From: Heliopora coerulea
Lineage: Eukaryota > Cnidaria > Anthozoa > Scleralcyonacea > Helioporidae
Assembly (NCBI GenBank): GCA_030142905.1
Contig: JASJOG010000042.1
Coordinates: forward strand, 1,180,501-1,244,500
Direction: 5' to 3'
DNA length: 64,000 bases
Shown here: positions 55,342 through 64,000 of the stretch, piece after piece
Numbering within the stretch: position 1 is the stretch's first letter
Layout: each line of letters starts with the position of its first letter
Notes under the pieces: generated by a model
The model's input: only the letters and a program-made list of their open reading frames with translations
The model's database searches: none
Told to the model about the DNA's origin: nothing
Program-made: the position numbers and the translations under genes

Positions 55342-55383
55342 ATTGGTCATCGTTTCGCACGGAGTACTTCAACTTCACTTTCT
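55342..55383 (+). promoter_or_regulatory. Putative STING promoter: CCAAT box and IRF/ISRE-like site
   Basis: ATTGG (CCAAT reversed) at 55342 and, on the minus strand, AGAAAGTGAAGTT over 55371-55383, close to the GAAANNGAAA interferon-regulatory-factor consensus. They lie 35-75 bp upstream of the STING ATG. One near-match can arise by chance. Confidence 0.35.
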
Positions 55384-55416
55384 GGCTCAGAGCTCCACCA
55401 AGATCAATAGTGAGAA

Positions 55417-56538
55417 ATGCCTGAAGAATATACAGACAAAAACATCCGCGCCAACAATGGCTTTGGAGTGATTCCGAAACGTCGAAACGTCTCACGAATC
55501 CAAAAAGACGGGTACACTCTTCTGTTTCTTTCGTTTCTTGTTATGCTGTTCTATTCAGGGCTCATTGAACCACAAAATTTCTACGTTGTCACATATTCGC
55601 TCTCGATCTCGGTGTTGGCTATGATAGCGAGTGAGCTTCTACGAAGATCTTGTTTGCTCGCAGAAGAATATCGCCACAAGAACTCCAGATACCAAGGAAG
55701 CATCAAAAAGCTACTGTCACGCGTTTACCTCTTCGCCGACACGGGACGCGTTGTCGGTATAACTTTGGCGGCAACGCTCCTAGCTTTGTTTTCGCGCTAC
55801 AAGGCCAGCACGGAAATTAAAAAAAGCGATTTCACCACCACCGTATTCCTGTACATCCATTTTTCGATGGTTATGATGCTGAGCTATGTTGCTGGTTTTC
55901 AGGAACCAAGCGAAGTCGAAACGTCAGAGATGATGGAAAGCAGTAACGATGCCACTGACGGCTTGGTGTGGAGTTTTTACTTCGGTTACTTGAAAATAAT
56001 CCTACCAAATCTACGCGAACAGATCATCCAGTCAAAAGAATTCGGGCAAAAGTTACGCGAAACGGGGGCAAAGCTGTACATTTTATTGCCAAGAAATTGC
56101 TATTGTTCCTCTGTCATAGGAAAACAGGAATTTATTAACGCAGTAGGAGTGATACGGTCACAGTTCAATCGTGCAGGAATTAAGAGCCGTCATTATAGTA
56201 ATACCGTGTACGAGGTTAAATGTCCGCCATCTCTGAAAGGTGCAATGAGTGAAAGTTATCACTGTCTCATTGAGTTTGCTACTCCGTTGCTGACCCTCTA
56301 CGAAATGTCGCACGATTCAAAGGCTGACTTGGCTGAAGAAGAACGCAGTTCGCAGGTACAGTTGTTTTACAGGAAGCTGAAGGACCTTCTGGATAATGAC
56401 CCTGCGTGTCGTGGAAGGTACGAGTTGGTCCCGCTCGAGGACGCGTGTGATGATCATTTGGCTGAGGTCATGGTACAATGCATTAGAAAAGGAAATGAGG
56501 AGGGAAGGAAATCGAAAATATTTGAGAACAGAAGCTAG
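55417..56538 (+). CDS. STING1: STING homologue, single coding exon, no canonical C-terminal tail
   Basis: Encodes 373 residues. Residues about 32-160 form four hydrophobic segments (ER membrane domain). The cyclic-dinucleotide-binding domain starts near 182 with GLVWSFYFGYLKIILPNL, followed by LYILLPRNC, AGIKSRHYSNTVYEV and IEFATPLLTLYEMS. These align with human WSYYIGYL, RVYSNSIYE and LEYATPL, so Tyr191, Arg258, Tyr260 and Thr289 correspond to human Tyr167, Arg238, Tyr240 and Thr263; human Tyr163 is Phe here. The protein ends about 15 residues after the last domain helix, with no PLRTDF-like or pLxIS motif, so TBK1/IRF3 signalling through a tail is not expected. This is usual for cnidarian STING. 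The STING family senses 2'3'- or 3'3'-linked cyclic dinucleotides and drives autophagy or NF-kB-type outputs. No intron interrupts the coding region. Confidence 0.93.
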   Translation: MPEEYTDKNIRANNGFGVIPKRRNVSRIQKDGYTLLFLSFLVMLFYSGLIEPQNFYVVTYSLSISVLAMIASELLRRSCLLAEEYRHKNSRYQGSIKKLLSRVYLFADTGRVVGITLAATLLALFSRYKASTEIKKSDFTTTVFLYIHFSMVMMLSYVAGFQEPSEVETSEMMESSNDATDGLVWSFYFGYLKIILPNLREQIIQSKEFGQKLRETGAKLYILLPRNCYCSSVIGKQEFINAVGVIRSQFNRAGIKSRHYSNTVYEVKCPPSLKGAMSESYHCLIEFATPLLTLYEMSHDSKADLAEEERSSQVQLFYRKLKDLLDNDPACRGRYELVPLEDACDDHLAEVMVQCIRKGNEEGRKSKIFENRS

Positions 56539-56636
56539 CAATATTAAATGAATTTGCCGTTGACTAAATGAACTGTTCAAAACTGTAGTTGATCTATACA
56601 GTCTATTTTCTTTGTGTTCCCATGATGCAATAATAT

Positions 56637-56833
56637 ATATTAATAATAATTAATAATAATAATAATGATAGTGATAATACTGATAATAATGAGGAAAATA
56701 ATAATAATAATGATAATAATGAAGATAATATTAATAACAATGATGATGATGATTGCAATAATATTGATACTACTACTACTACTGCTACTGCTACTGCCAC
56801 TACGACGAGTAATAATAATAAAATAATAATTAT
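56637..56833. repeat. AAT/TAC trinucleotide microsatellite
   Basis: TAATAATAAT and ACTACTACT/GCTACTGC runs, about 100 bp after the STING stop, likely in or near its 3' UTR. Confidence 0.9.
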
Positions 56834-56839
56834 AAAAAT

Positions 56840-57991
56840 AATATCGATAAAAGAACTCAAGCAAACCAGAAGGTTCTTCACCATCCCTACTGGAAGAAAA
56901 AGTCCTACATACAAACGAATTCTCATTAATTATGCGATCTATTGTACATCGGTACTCATTGTCGTCTCCAGATCCCGTCGCTTTTCCGAGCAAGGCCGCA
57001 CGAAAGGTTTTGTGGGCATGGAGACACAGCCAACAGTTCTCGTAAATATTGTATCATTCGGTTTTTGTTGATCAAAGCATGTCTGTATGCCTCTTATTCA
57101 ATATATTGCATTCAATCAGCCAATCGCATCATCACCCTGTCTTTCAGAGCCCGAAAACTTTCCATGCGTCTAGGCTAAGAAATGACGGGAGCTGGGGACG
57201 AGAATGATTGGAGCTTTGAAATTGGCTTACACTGAGCAGACCATAATTGCAACCAATAAAACAATCAGATTCAAGTCTTACTGGAAGTTAAGAACCGAAA
57301 CTAAAAACGCAAGCTTTCCCTTAAGACAGGGAGCAAGCTGGCCCAAACACCTCTCGCAAAAGAGTTCAAATCAGACATGATTTAAAATTCTGGAATCTAT
57401 TGGACATAACGTGCGGGCTACCTGAGAAAATGCTAAGTCAAGACATTTTTTCTTCAGTATAGGTGTCTTTTTTGCATGGAAAGAAAATTAAATTAAAAAA
57501 AAGAAAGTTAAGGAACTGAAATTCGCCATCCTATGTTAATCTAAAAGCACACAGGAAACCAGAAATGAGAACAGAATATGATCAAGGTACCTCTTCCATG
57601 GTTATTCCTTATCCACACAGGAATCGTAGAGGAGCGCGAAAGTCGAAACAATAGCGTTGGCAATAACGTTTATAAAGTTACAAACGGTCATTCAACAGGT
57701 GAGAAAGATCCATAATATCAAAGAAAAAACGATTTTATTGACATCTGGTTTTGCTTATCATTTCACAGCGAAATTAAAAGGTTTCAAACAAACGCGTGAA
57801 AACTGCCAGATTGGATTGAATGACAAAAGCAGGCGGTGCTGATCTGAAAAGCAGCCGCCGGAGTTTGCCGGCTGCCGACTTCTAATGAATTATCACCTCA
57901 ACCTCTATATCTTGGTTTCAGTCATTGTAGCATCGCCATATGAAGGCTGAACAAATTTCACTCTACACCAAATTCTATGCAGATTGGATGT
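56840..57991. other. No gene seen between STING and FAHD1
   Basis: The two genes converge. Short unsupported frames only. Confidence 0.4.
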
Positions 57992-60236
57992 TTACTCTGT
58001 GATGGTGAAAGACATTTGAATTGAGGCATTCAATCCAGCAGTTATCTGCTGACCAGAGCTGACTGCAGACACACCGGCCGGAGTGCCGGTTAGAATGAGG
58101 TCGCCTTCCTCAAGAGTGACAATCTTGCTGATATAGCTAATCAAAAATGGAATACTGAATATCATGTCTTTAGTATTACCATCCTGTTTCATGACATTAT
58201 CGGTTTTAAGCCAAAGTCGAACATTATCTGGGTCAGGCAATTTATCTTTCGGAATGAATTCACTAACTGGACAAGACGTGTCAAAACCTTTCGCCAAGAG
58301 CCAAGGAAGGCCTTTCTTCTTGGCTTCATTTTGGAAGTCTCTTGCTGTCATATCTAAGGCCAGGACGTAGCCACCGACATGGTCCATAGCTTTACTTTCC
58401 TCAATCTCCTTGCCTTTGAGGGCAATAACAACACCAAGCTCAACTTCATGGTGGAAATCAGAACAACCAGCTGGAATCTGAAATGTTGTAAGAGTGCGAA
58501 AGATTCAAGGTTATCTTTTACCGCCATTTACCTAACAAAATTATTCGATGACGCTGACGCTAGATTTATTCTTTCTACAAAATACGATCGTTGCACGGCC
58601 CTTAGAACGAGGTGGGTTACTGAGTACCTGGGGTATCTTGGTACTTTCAGTTTAAAAGCTGCAGCCTATCCCGAATGAACGGTACAATTGATATTATATC
58701 AAAGCTTATAAAATTGGCTACAAGAACATGCTAATGACTTTCGATTCTTACAAAACCTGAAATTTTCCGCAGCTCCTCTACGCAAAAATTTTAATCACAT
58801 TTCTGAAAATGTAACTCACTTGTATTTTGCTGTTTCGGGTATTTCATTCTTTTCAGGAGTTCCAAAGCCAAACCGAGGAACAAAAAATGTGCCGAGTTTT
58901 TTCTATATTCAATTTCATTAAAAATTATTCTTCAGTTTGCAAAGTTAGAAGAACAAAAATTGAATACTCAGACTGGACGAACATTAAACTGCAAATTTAC
59001 TGCTGGTGAAGACGTTTCTTCTTTGCCCAATATTCACTAGTTTTTGACAATTTTTTAAACTGTCAAAAACTGTGGCAAGAATTAAATTCAGATCTTTGAA
59101 AAATCTTTGCCCTTCTATAAAGGTTCACGGCAACCTAAATAAGTAACTCAGGACTCGACATCACACGATTTTTTAACAATTTTTCATAAATCTACCTTTA
59201 TCTTTTCTCCTTCATGAATATATGATGACACTGGTTTCAGAAACAGAAGTGGTACAGAATCTGGTACTGCATTACCCAGCTCTTTTGCATGATCACTGTA
59301 AGAGGATTGGAGCATCAGCATCAAAAAGTTAATGTTAATTTTTAAAAACTCATGTAGGGTATACCTAGTTTCAAACCTTAACGCCAACAATAGCAAAATT
59401 GATGGCAATATTTCATGGTATTACTCATTTCATGGTATTACTTATAATAAATGCATTTTGCCGATTTTTTCTGTCGAGGGACGACATTAACTTTTTGTTC
59501 TTCAGTGCATAACAGACAAATGTTGACCGTGCACATTTCATTTAAAGATCTCATTGTAGTCTGGTGTTTGTTACAGTATGTGAAATCAGCTGTTGTACTC
59601 ATAATGGCAAATGGAGACTTGCTTCACGCACTCAATAAAGATGTGTCAGTATGTTTCAAACACCAAAACTTTAAAAAACAATGCTCAAGCCAGTTTCTTT
59701 AAGAACCGACAAACGCATTAAAGTTCTTTTAAAACGATATTCTAATGCATTCTGATGATTGGGGTCGACCACTTTCATCAATCCATGAGCGCCACACATT
59801 TTTGAAACAGGTTTTGTTAAATTTCAATGTATGTCTTCGGGATATTTTTCGCCTAACATGGTTTATAAACAGGTTAGTCCGGGATATTTCAAAAGAAAAC
59901 GCAATAATTTCGGTGCCATGGCCATTCGGTCGGGAAGATTCCCGTCTGGTGAACAAATTCCATCGATTGACAATAATCAAGCGTCCATAAATAATGAAGA
60001 ACAACGAAAGTCAACCTGGTGGCGTTTCCTTTATCGGTGGATGGTGGGACATCCGGTACCAATAATGCAGTACAGAATCCGCCAACCAAATGCTTTTAAT
60101 GCCGCACTGTAACCTCATTCAAGTAAATAGTGCAATTTTCAAGCTATCCTTACCGATAGTTTCTCCCAACGCCAATGATTTTACGACCAAATTCGGCAAA
60201 CTTCTTTAAATCCCTACCTGCCACCCTAGCAGCCAT
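57992..60236 (-). CDS. FAHD1: FAHD1 (acylpyruvase / oxaloacetate decarboxylase), complete
   Basis: Three exons on the minus strand: 60236-60154 (ATG...CG|GTAAGG), 59295-59196 (acceptor TTACAG, donor AAG|GTAGAT) and 58477-57992 (acceptor TTTCAG, stop). Phases fit and give 222 residues; human FAHD1 has 224. The protein reads GRKIIGVGRNYR, DHAKELGNAVPDSVPLLFLK, then the metal-binding FHHEVELGVVIAL with its two Glu, GGYVLALDMTARD with the third acidic ligand, KGFDTSCPVSEFI, and LEEGDLILTGTPAGV. These are hallmark FAH-fold motifs. The enzyme hydrolyses acylpyruvates and decarboxylates oxaloacetate, usually in mitochondria; the first 20 residues are basic and could form part of a targeting sequence. 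No truncation or missing catalytic residue is seen. Confidence 0.92.
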
Positions 60237-60411
60237 TTTGACTCGTGTATGTCCCGCGAGAAACGTTTGGCCTCAGTCTTTTCTCAGTTTGTTCATGCTC
60301 GGTTACAAAAGTGGCGCGAAAAAACTACTGAGTCATTGACATTTTGAATGCAGACGAGATAATAGCGATTTGTACTCGTTTCTTTTCTTTCTATGGCGAC
60401 TTCAATGGAAG
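60237..60411. promoter_or_regulatory. FAHD1 promoter region, possibly bidirectional
   Basis: A plus-strand ATG at 60393 in good context (ATGGCGACTTCAATGGAAG) is followed at once by GTTAGT, like a tiny first coding exon of a divergent gene, 157 bp from the FAHD1 start. No matching downstream exon could be chained, so the second gene is only a possibility. Confidence 0.3.
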
Positions 60412-60544
60412 GTTAGTCAATTAAATTGATTTTTAATTTACGGTTTTTGTATGTGAACCAATAATGCACTGGAAATTTCAAAAGCTGGACAGCAGCATTT
60501 ACCAGTAAAATATTAAGATAATGCAAACATGGCCGCTCAAAGCT

Positions 60545-60660
60545 TCGGCACGGAATAAACCAGAAGTCCCACTCGCGAGGAAACTTGTCCCACTTTTTTA
60601 ACTGCGCATGTCCGCATCCGCCATGTTCTTGGAGGGTTTACTCAGAAACAATATGGCGAA
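60545..60660 (+). repeat. Dispersed repeat, mirrored at 63285-63415
   Basis: ACCAGAAGTCCCACTC, GCCATGTTCTTGGAGGGT and GAAACAATATGG recur in the same order, inverted, 2.7 kb downstream. Confidence 0.6.
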
Positions 60661-62132
60661 AACCAAAGTTGGCTCACTAAAACTGCTGTATTTGGAAAAG
60701 TAGGAGGACGATTTTCATTACATTTCTGAATCTATTGAAGAGAAGGTAAGCGATTATTTTTTTATAAGTTTGGTAATGTATAAACGAGTTTTTCGAGTAG
60801 AATTTAGCTTGTGTTCACTGGCACCTCAGTCGCTTTTAGTCCTCAATACGGTTCTTTCCAAAGCCCTGGAAAACTCCTGGGAAAACAGCTGTTTTCTGGG
60901 TATTCCTGCAATTCTCCTGGAATTTTGTAAAGAATTTGAAACTGGACAATCCAGAGCCGCCAATACGTACATTCACAAAAGTTTTTTTTTTTCATACACA
61001 AAATAGATTTGTTAGCTTTCGTCCTTGCTTTTCTGTCGAATCCAAATTGAATCGAGTCGTGAATTCATTATTGCTTAATTCTTATATTGAAACCAACAAA
61101 ATGATGTTGTACTGTTGTCGTAAGGAAGAGTACATTCTTGCTCTTTATGCCAAAGAAGAAAACTAGGGGTTGGATCCTGGAAAAGTAGCGTTGCTACCCT
61201 GGAAAACTCCTGGAATTTTGTGACCTTTCATCCGTACGCACCCTGTTTAATATTGATACTAGGAAAATTCAGAATATAAAGTTTTTATGGGCTGTTTTTT
61301 TGAAACTTTTCCTTTGTATGGTGACACGGTCTCAGATGGTGAAGGTCCTGTTTCAGTGTGTCTGTTTCAAACTTACAATGTACCAGTCAATATGGAGGCC
61401 AAGGCTGGATTTCATTTGGAGAAGTGTAGTGTTGGCCAGAATATTCTTTGATGGCTTATAGTTTATTTACATTCCTATTTCAATTTCAAGTTCATTCAGA
61501 TCAACCCAGTCTGATACAAGCACACAGAGGAGTACTTTCTGATGAGAATTCAAACTGCAGAAGGAAACATTTAGAACATGAAAGCGCCTTTTAGGGACAC
61601 TTCATAAAGGCAAAAATGATTTATACGAGCAATATGGTTGTTATGTTTATAATATAAATTATTTCTAAAATTTAAATTGTATTATAATACAATGGCCAAG
61701 ACTAGAAAACCTGAATAATGGAATTTCAATAATGGGCAGCATTATTAAAGGATCATTGCCACCCACTGTTAAACATATGTTGAAATTACTGGTAGGGATT
61801 GTAAATTTTAATAAAACATTGTAGACTTCTCAAAAACCAAATCCTGTTATTATTTTTTTCATTTTAATTTCTTATTTTTTTACTGTAAGTTATTGTAAGA
61901 CAGAAAGCTCCTGAGGTTCACTCTTCCAGAATGCTCTGCATTTCCTGATGAATTTCTCTTGAAGCTTTTCATTAGAATGAGGCTATATTATGCCTTAAAG
62001 TTTGGAAATTGAGAGCTAGGATCTGCAAATAAAAAAAGTAAGAAATACTTTAAAGTTATACACTTGTAATTCTATAACTGGAAAAAGAAAAACATAATTT
62101 GACATCTGGGAAATGTATATATATATATATAA
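60661..62132. other. No gene seen
   Basis: Short frames without features; possibly intron of the putative divergent gene. Confidence 0.35.
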
Positions 62133-62176
62133 CTACAGACAGAACCGTTTTAGCCTACTGGGCCTCATCAGTGTAG
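62133..62176 (-). ncRNA. Hammerhead ribozyme, copy D (defective)
   Basis: CTGATGA, helix I CTACA/TGTAG and the helix III GTC site are kept, but the strand after helix II reads AAA instead of GAA (G12 changed), which should abolish cleavage. Confidence 0.75.
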
Positions 62177-62258
62177 TGCTGATGAGCAGGATGGAGAAGC
62201 CTACATTATATAGGCAATTCAAATGTTCCACACTTGTGGTACATGTAAGCCATGCCAG
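62133..62258 (-). mobile_element. Retrozyme-like repeat, copy D (partial)
   Basis: Same order of segments as copies A-C (CATTATATAGGCAA, TGTGGTACATGTAAGCCATG), between (TA)n on the left and (CT)n on the right. Confidence 0.75.
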
Positions 62259-62259
62259 A

Positions 62260-62261
<2 letters not shown>

Positions 62262-62313
<52 letters not shown>

Positions 62314-62342
62314 CTATGTATATATATATATATATATATATA
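62262..62342. repeat. CT and TA microsatellites
   Basis: (CT)n about 46 bp, then (TA)n about 24 bp. Confidence 0.95.
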
Positions 62343-64000
62343 GTAAGTAGTAGCCTAGTATGGTGGCAGGTGGCACACAGCTTGCATAGGTTGAAGTAAA
62401 AACACATGGCTTGCATAGGCTACAGTACAGAAGGCTGCTAACTATGCTTTATAGTTTTGTACATAATAACATGTAAAACATGTCATATATGGATAATTTT
62501 ATGGCTGATGTTACATTGGAGGAGACAGAAACAAATCAGGTGACATTATTGCTTTTCAGTTGCTAAAAGATTATTCACATTTTCTTAAAAAGAACAAAGG
62601 ATGGTAAGATCTCCATTGCCATTTAAATGTAAGTTACATGGAATTATCCATATATAAATTGCAACTGCCATTATAGTTTGTTATTTATATACATATGCAT
62701 AAATTCTGAGTTGAAACTGTGTATATAAATACACTGTAACTATTAATTGTGAGGTTGGTTACTTCTCCCGGAACTCTTTTAAGATATTAAAAGATGATTA
62801 AATCTTTACTGAAAGGAATACATAGTTTTATAGATAGATGTTCTTTAATTGATTTACTGTAGCTTCAAATATTTCCTAGCCCCTAATAATATAATGCAGT
62901 GTATGCACAGATCCAGTGAGTTTTAATTGTTTCAAGTCAAATGTTTAACACATATAACAACGACTGTTAGGTAATTACTTTTAAAAACTGTAGAAATTTT
63001 AGTGTGACTGTAAAAATGTAGTGTAAATGTAGTTCAAATTATTTGAATAAATGTCAGATTACTGGATGGACTATTAATGTGGTAAATCACTGAGAGACAA
63101 GGATTGTTAAACTGCATAAGTGTGATCAGTTTTAGTGTAGTATTCGGAATTTTTCAACAAAAACTGTCAGTTTACCTTTGCTTTAACCAGCCTCAGTTGT
63201 AGAATCACCATCTGACATCCAAAATTTAGCCAGATCCCTTCAAACTGAACTACTCCATATTGTTTCCTTCTGAGAATGACTCAGTTATACCCTCCAAGAA
63301 CATGGCAGCTGTTCAACTTCCCGTGTGCACTAGGCAGCATGCAGCAAGGACATGTACATCAGAGGTACCAACACTGAGTGGGACTTCTGGTATTATTCTG
63401 TGGCTTTGGGCCCATTGTTCAGGCCAAGTGGTTATTTAAGGTGGCTACCTACAGTTTCCATTATTGCATGCGATATATGATGCATCAGTACAGACATGTA
63501 TGGGCATTTCTGTTGTCAAAATAATTATATAATCAGTAAAAAGTATATATAACAGTAGCAGAGGCATGATAAACTGAAGAGATCTGACAGTGTGCATATT
63601 AATCCATTCTTACCTTGGCAAAATAAGTGTTATAACTGTGGTATATTGTCTAGATTATCAAAATGACCAGATTGTGAAAATCAGAAAAACGACCTTCGAT
63701 TTCTGTCAGAGAATTTTTCAAAAACTTGGTATCAGCACAGAAGATTCTCCAGAACAGACCACAGCAAAATGATAGGGTGGGTTGTACTGACATACCCTTA
63801 CAACGAAGAAAAAGATTGTGGATTTTCACAAATTCAGACTCATGAAAGCCTCTTACATATGGGTGTGTTGTTAAAATTAGTCTGTTTGCTTTATTTACCG
63901 TGTTTGAAAGAAGTTCATCAAAAATTTAGAATATAACTGTACTGATTGTCAAGATCACTATTTATATTGTATACAAGACATGTTACTAATCCCCAAATAA
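62343..64000. other. Right edge; possible exons not confirmed
   Basis: 63650-63769 is open (VKIRKTTFDFCQRIFQKLG to a TGA) and preceded by an AG, so it could be a terminal exon, but no partner exon in phase was found. A splice-signal-bounded open segment at 62560-62605 (LLKDYSHFLKKNKG) is equally unproven. Confidence 0.25.
63285..63415 (-). repeat. Inverted partner of the 60545-60660 repeat
   Basis: Reverse complement shows ACCAGAAGTCCCACTC and GCCATGTTCTTGGAGGGT with insertions relative to the left copy. Confidence 0.6.

Noticed and set aside
62520..62605. Two exons separated by a 20-bp intron near 62.55 kb
   Set aside because: A 20-bp intron is too short for normal spliceosomal removal and the product matches no family I know.

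Overview
This is a repeat-rich, intron-bearing animal nuclear sequence. The gene set (a STING homologue without a long C-terminal tail, a GM2-activator-like gene, FAHD1, PBDC1, a PAAT/C10orf88-like gene and a divergent class A GPCR), the AT-rich composition, and the mix of DIRS, Penelope-like, pogo and hammerhead-ribozyme elements suggest a marine invertebrate, most likely an anthozoan cnidarian such as a stony coral. The species cannot be fixed from the sequence alone. No bacterial operons, rRNA operon or CRISPR array are present.

Layout. 0-5 kb: the last three coding exons of PBDC1 (+), with an antisense, decayed DIRS-type retrotransposon sitting in the final intron. 7.2-8.1 kb: a 453-bp tandem duplication carrying a TATA box and a splice donor. 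8.9-9.9 kb: a pogo/Tigger-like MITE with a tRNA-like palindrome inside it. 10.3-12.3 kb: a cluster of short palindromes followed by the first two coding exons of a GM2A-like lipid-binding protein. 12.4-18.5 kb: foldback repeats, two TTG arrays, a hammerhead-like motif and an unrecognised 184-codon ORF. 20.6-28.6 kb: a complete eight-exon PAAT-like gene (+) rebuilt with consistent splice phases. 28.6-37.7 kb: MITEs, the terminal exon of an unrecognised cysteine-rich protein (-), then about 6 kb of apparently gene-free sequence. 37.8-45.3 kb: a dense mobile-element block with hammerhead ribozymes (a Penelope-like fragment with inverted ribozyme arms, a tandem retrozyme-like repeat, and a Penelope-like element flanked by a near-identical inverted copy of its own 3' end). 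46.3-46.8 kb: a tRNA-derived foldback with a 17-bp target duplication. 49.8-53.1 kb: a two-exon GPCR (+). 55.4-56.5 kb: STING in one coding exon (+). 58.0-60.2 kb: a complete three-exon FAHD1 (-). 60.4-64 kb: a weakly supported divergent gene start, a fourth retrozyme copy and inverted repeats.

The host genes look like independent housekeeping or sensory/immune genes, not a pathway. Roles are established for the families: PBDC1 with eEF1A biogenesis, PAAT with mitochondrial ABC transporters, GM2A in lysosomal lipid handling, FAHD1 in mitochondrial acylpyruvate/oxaloacetate metabolism, STING in cyclic-dinucleotide sensing. The strongest non-gene signal is the repeated presence of hammerhead ribozyme folds, several with an intact catalytic core and two with base-pair covariation, in elements that mostly abut TA/CA/CATA microsatellites.
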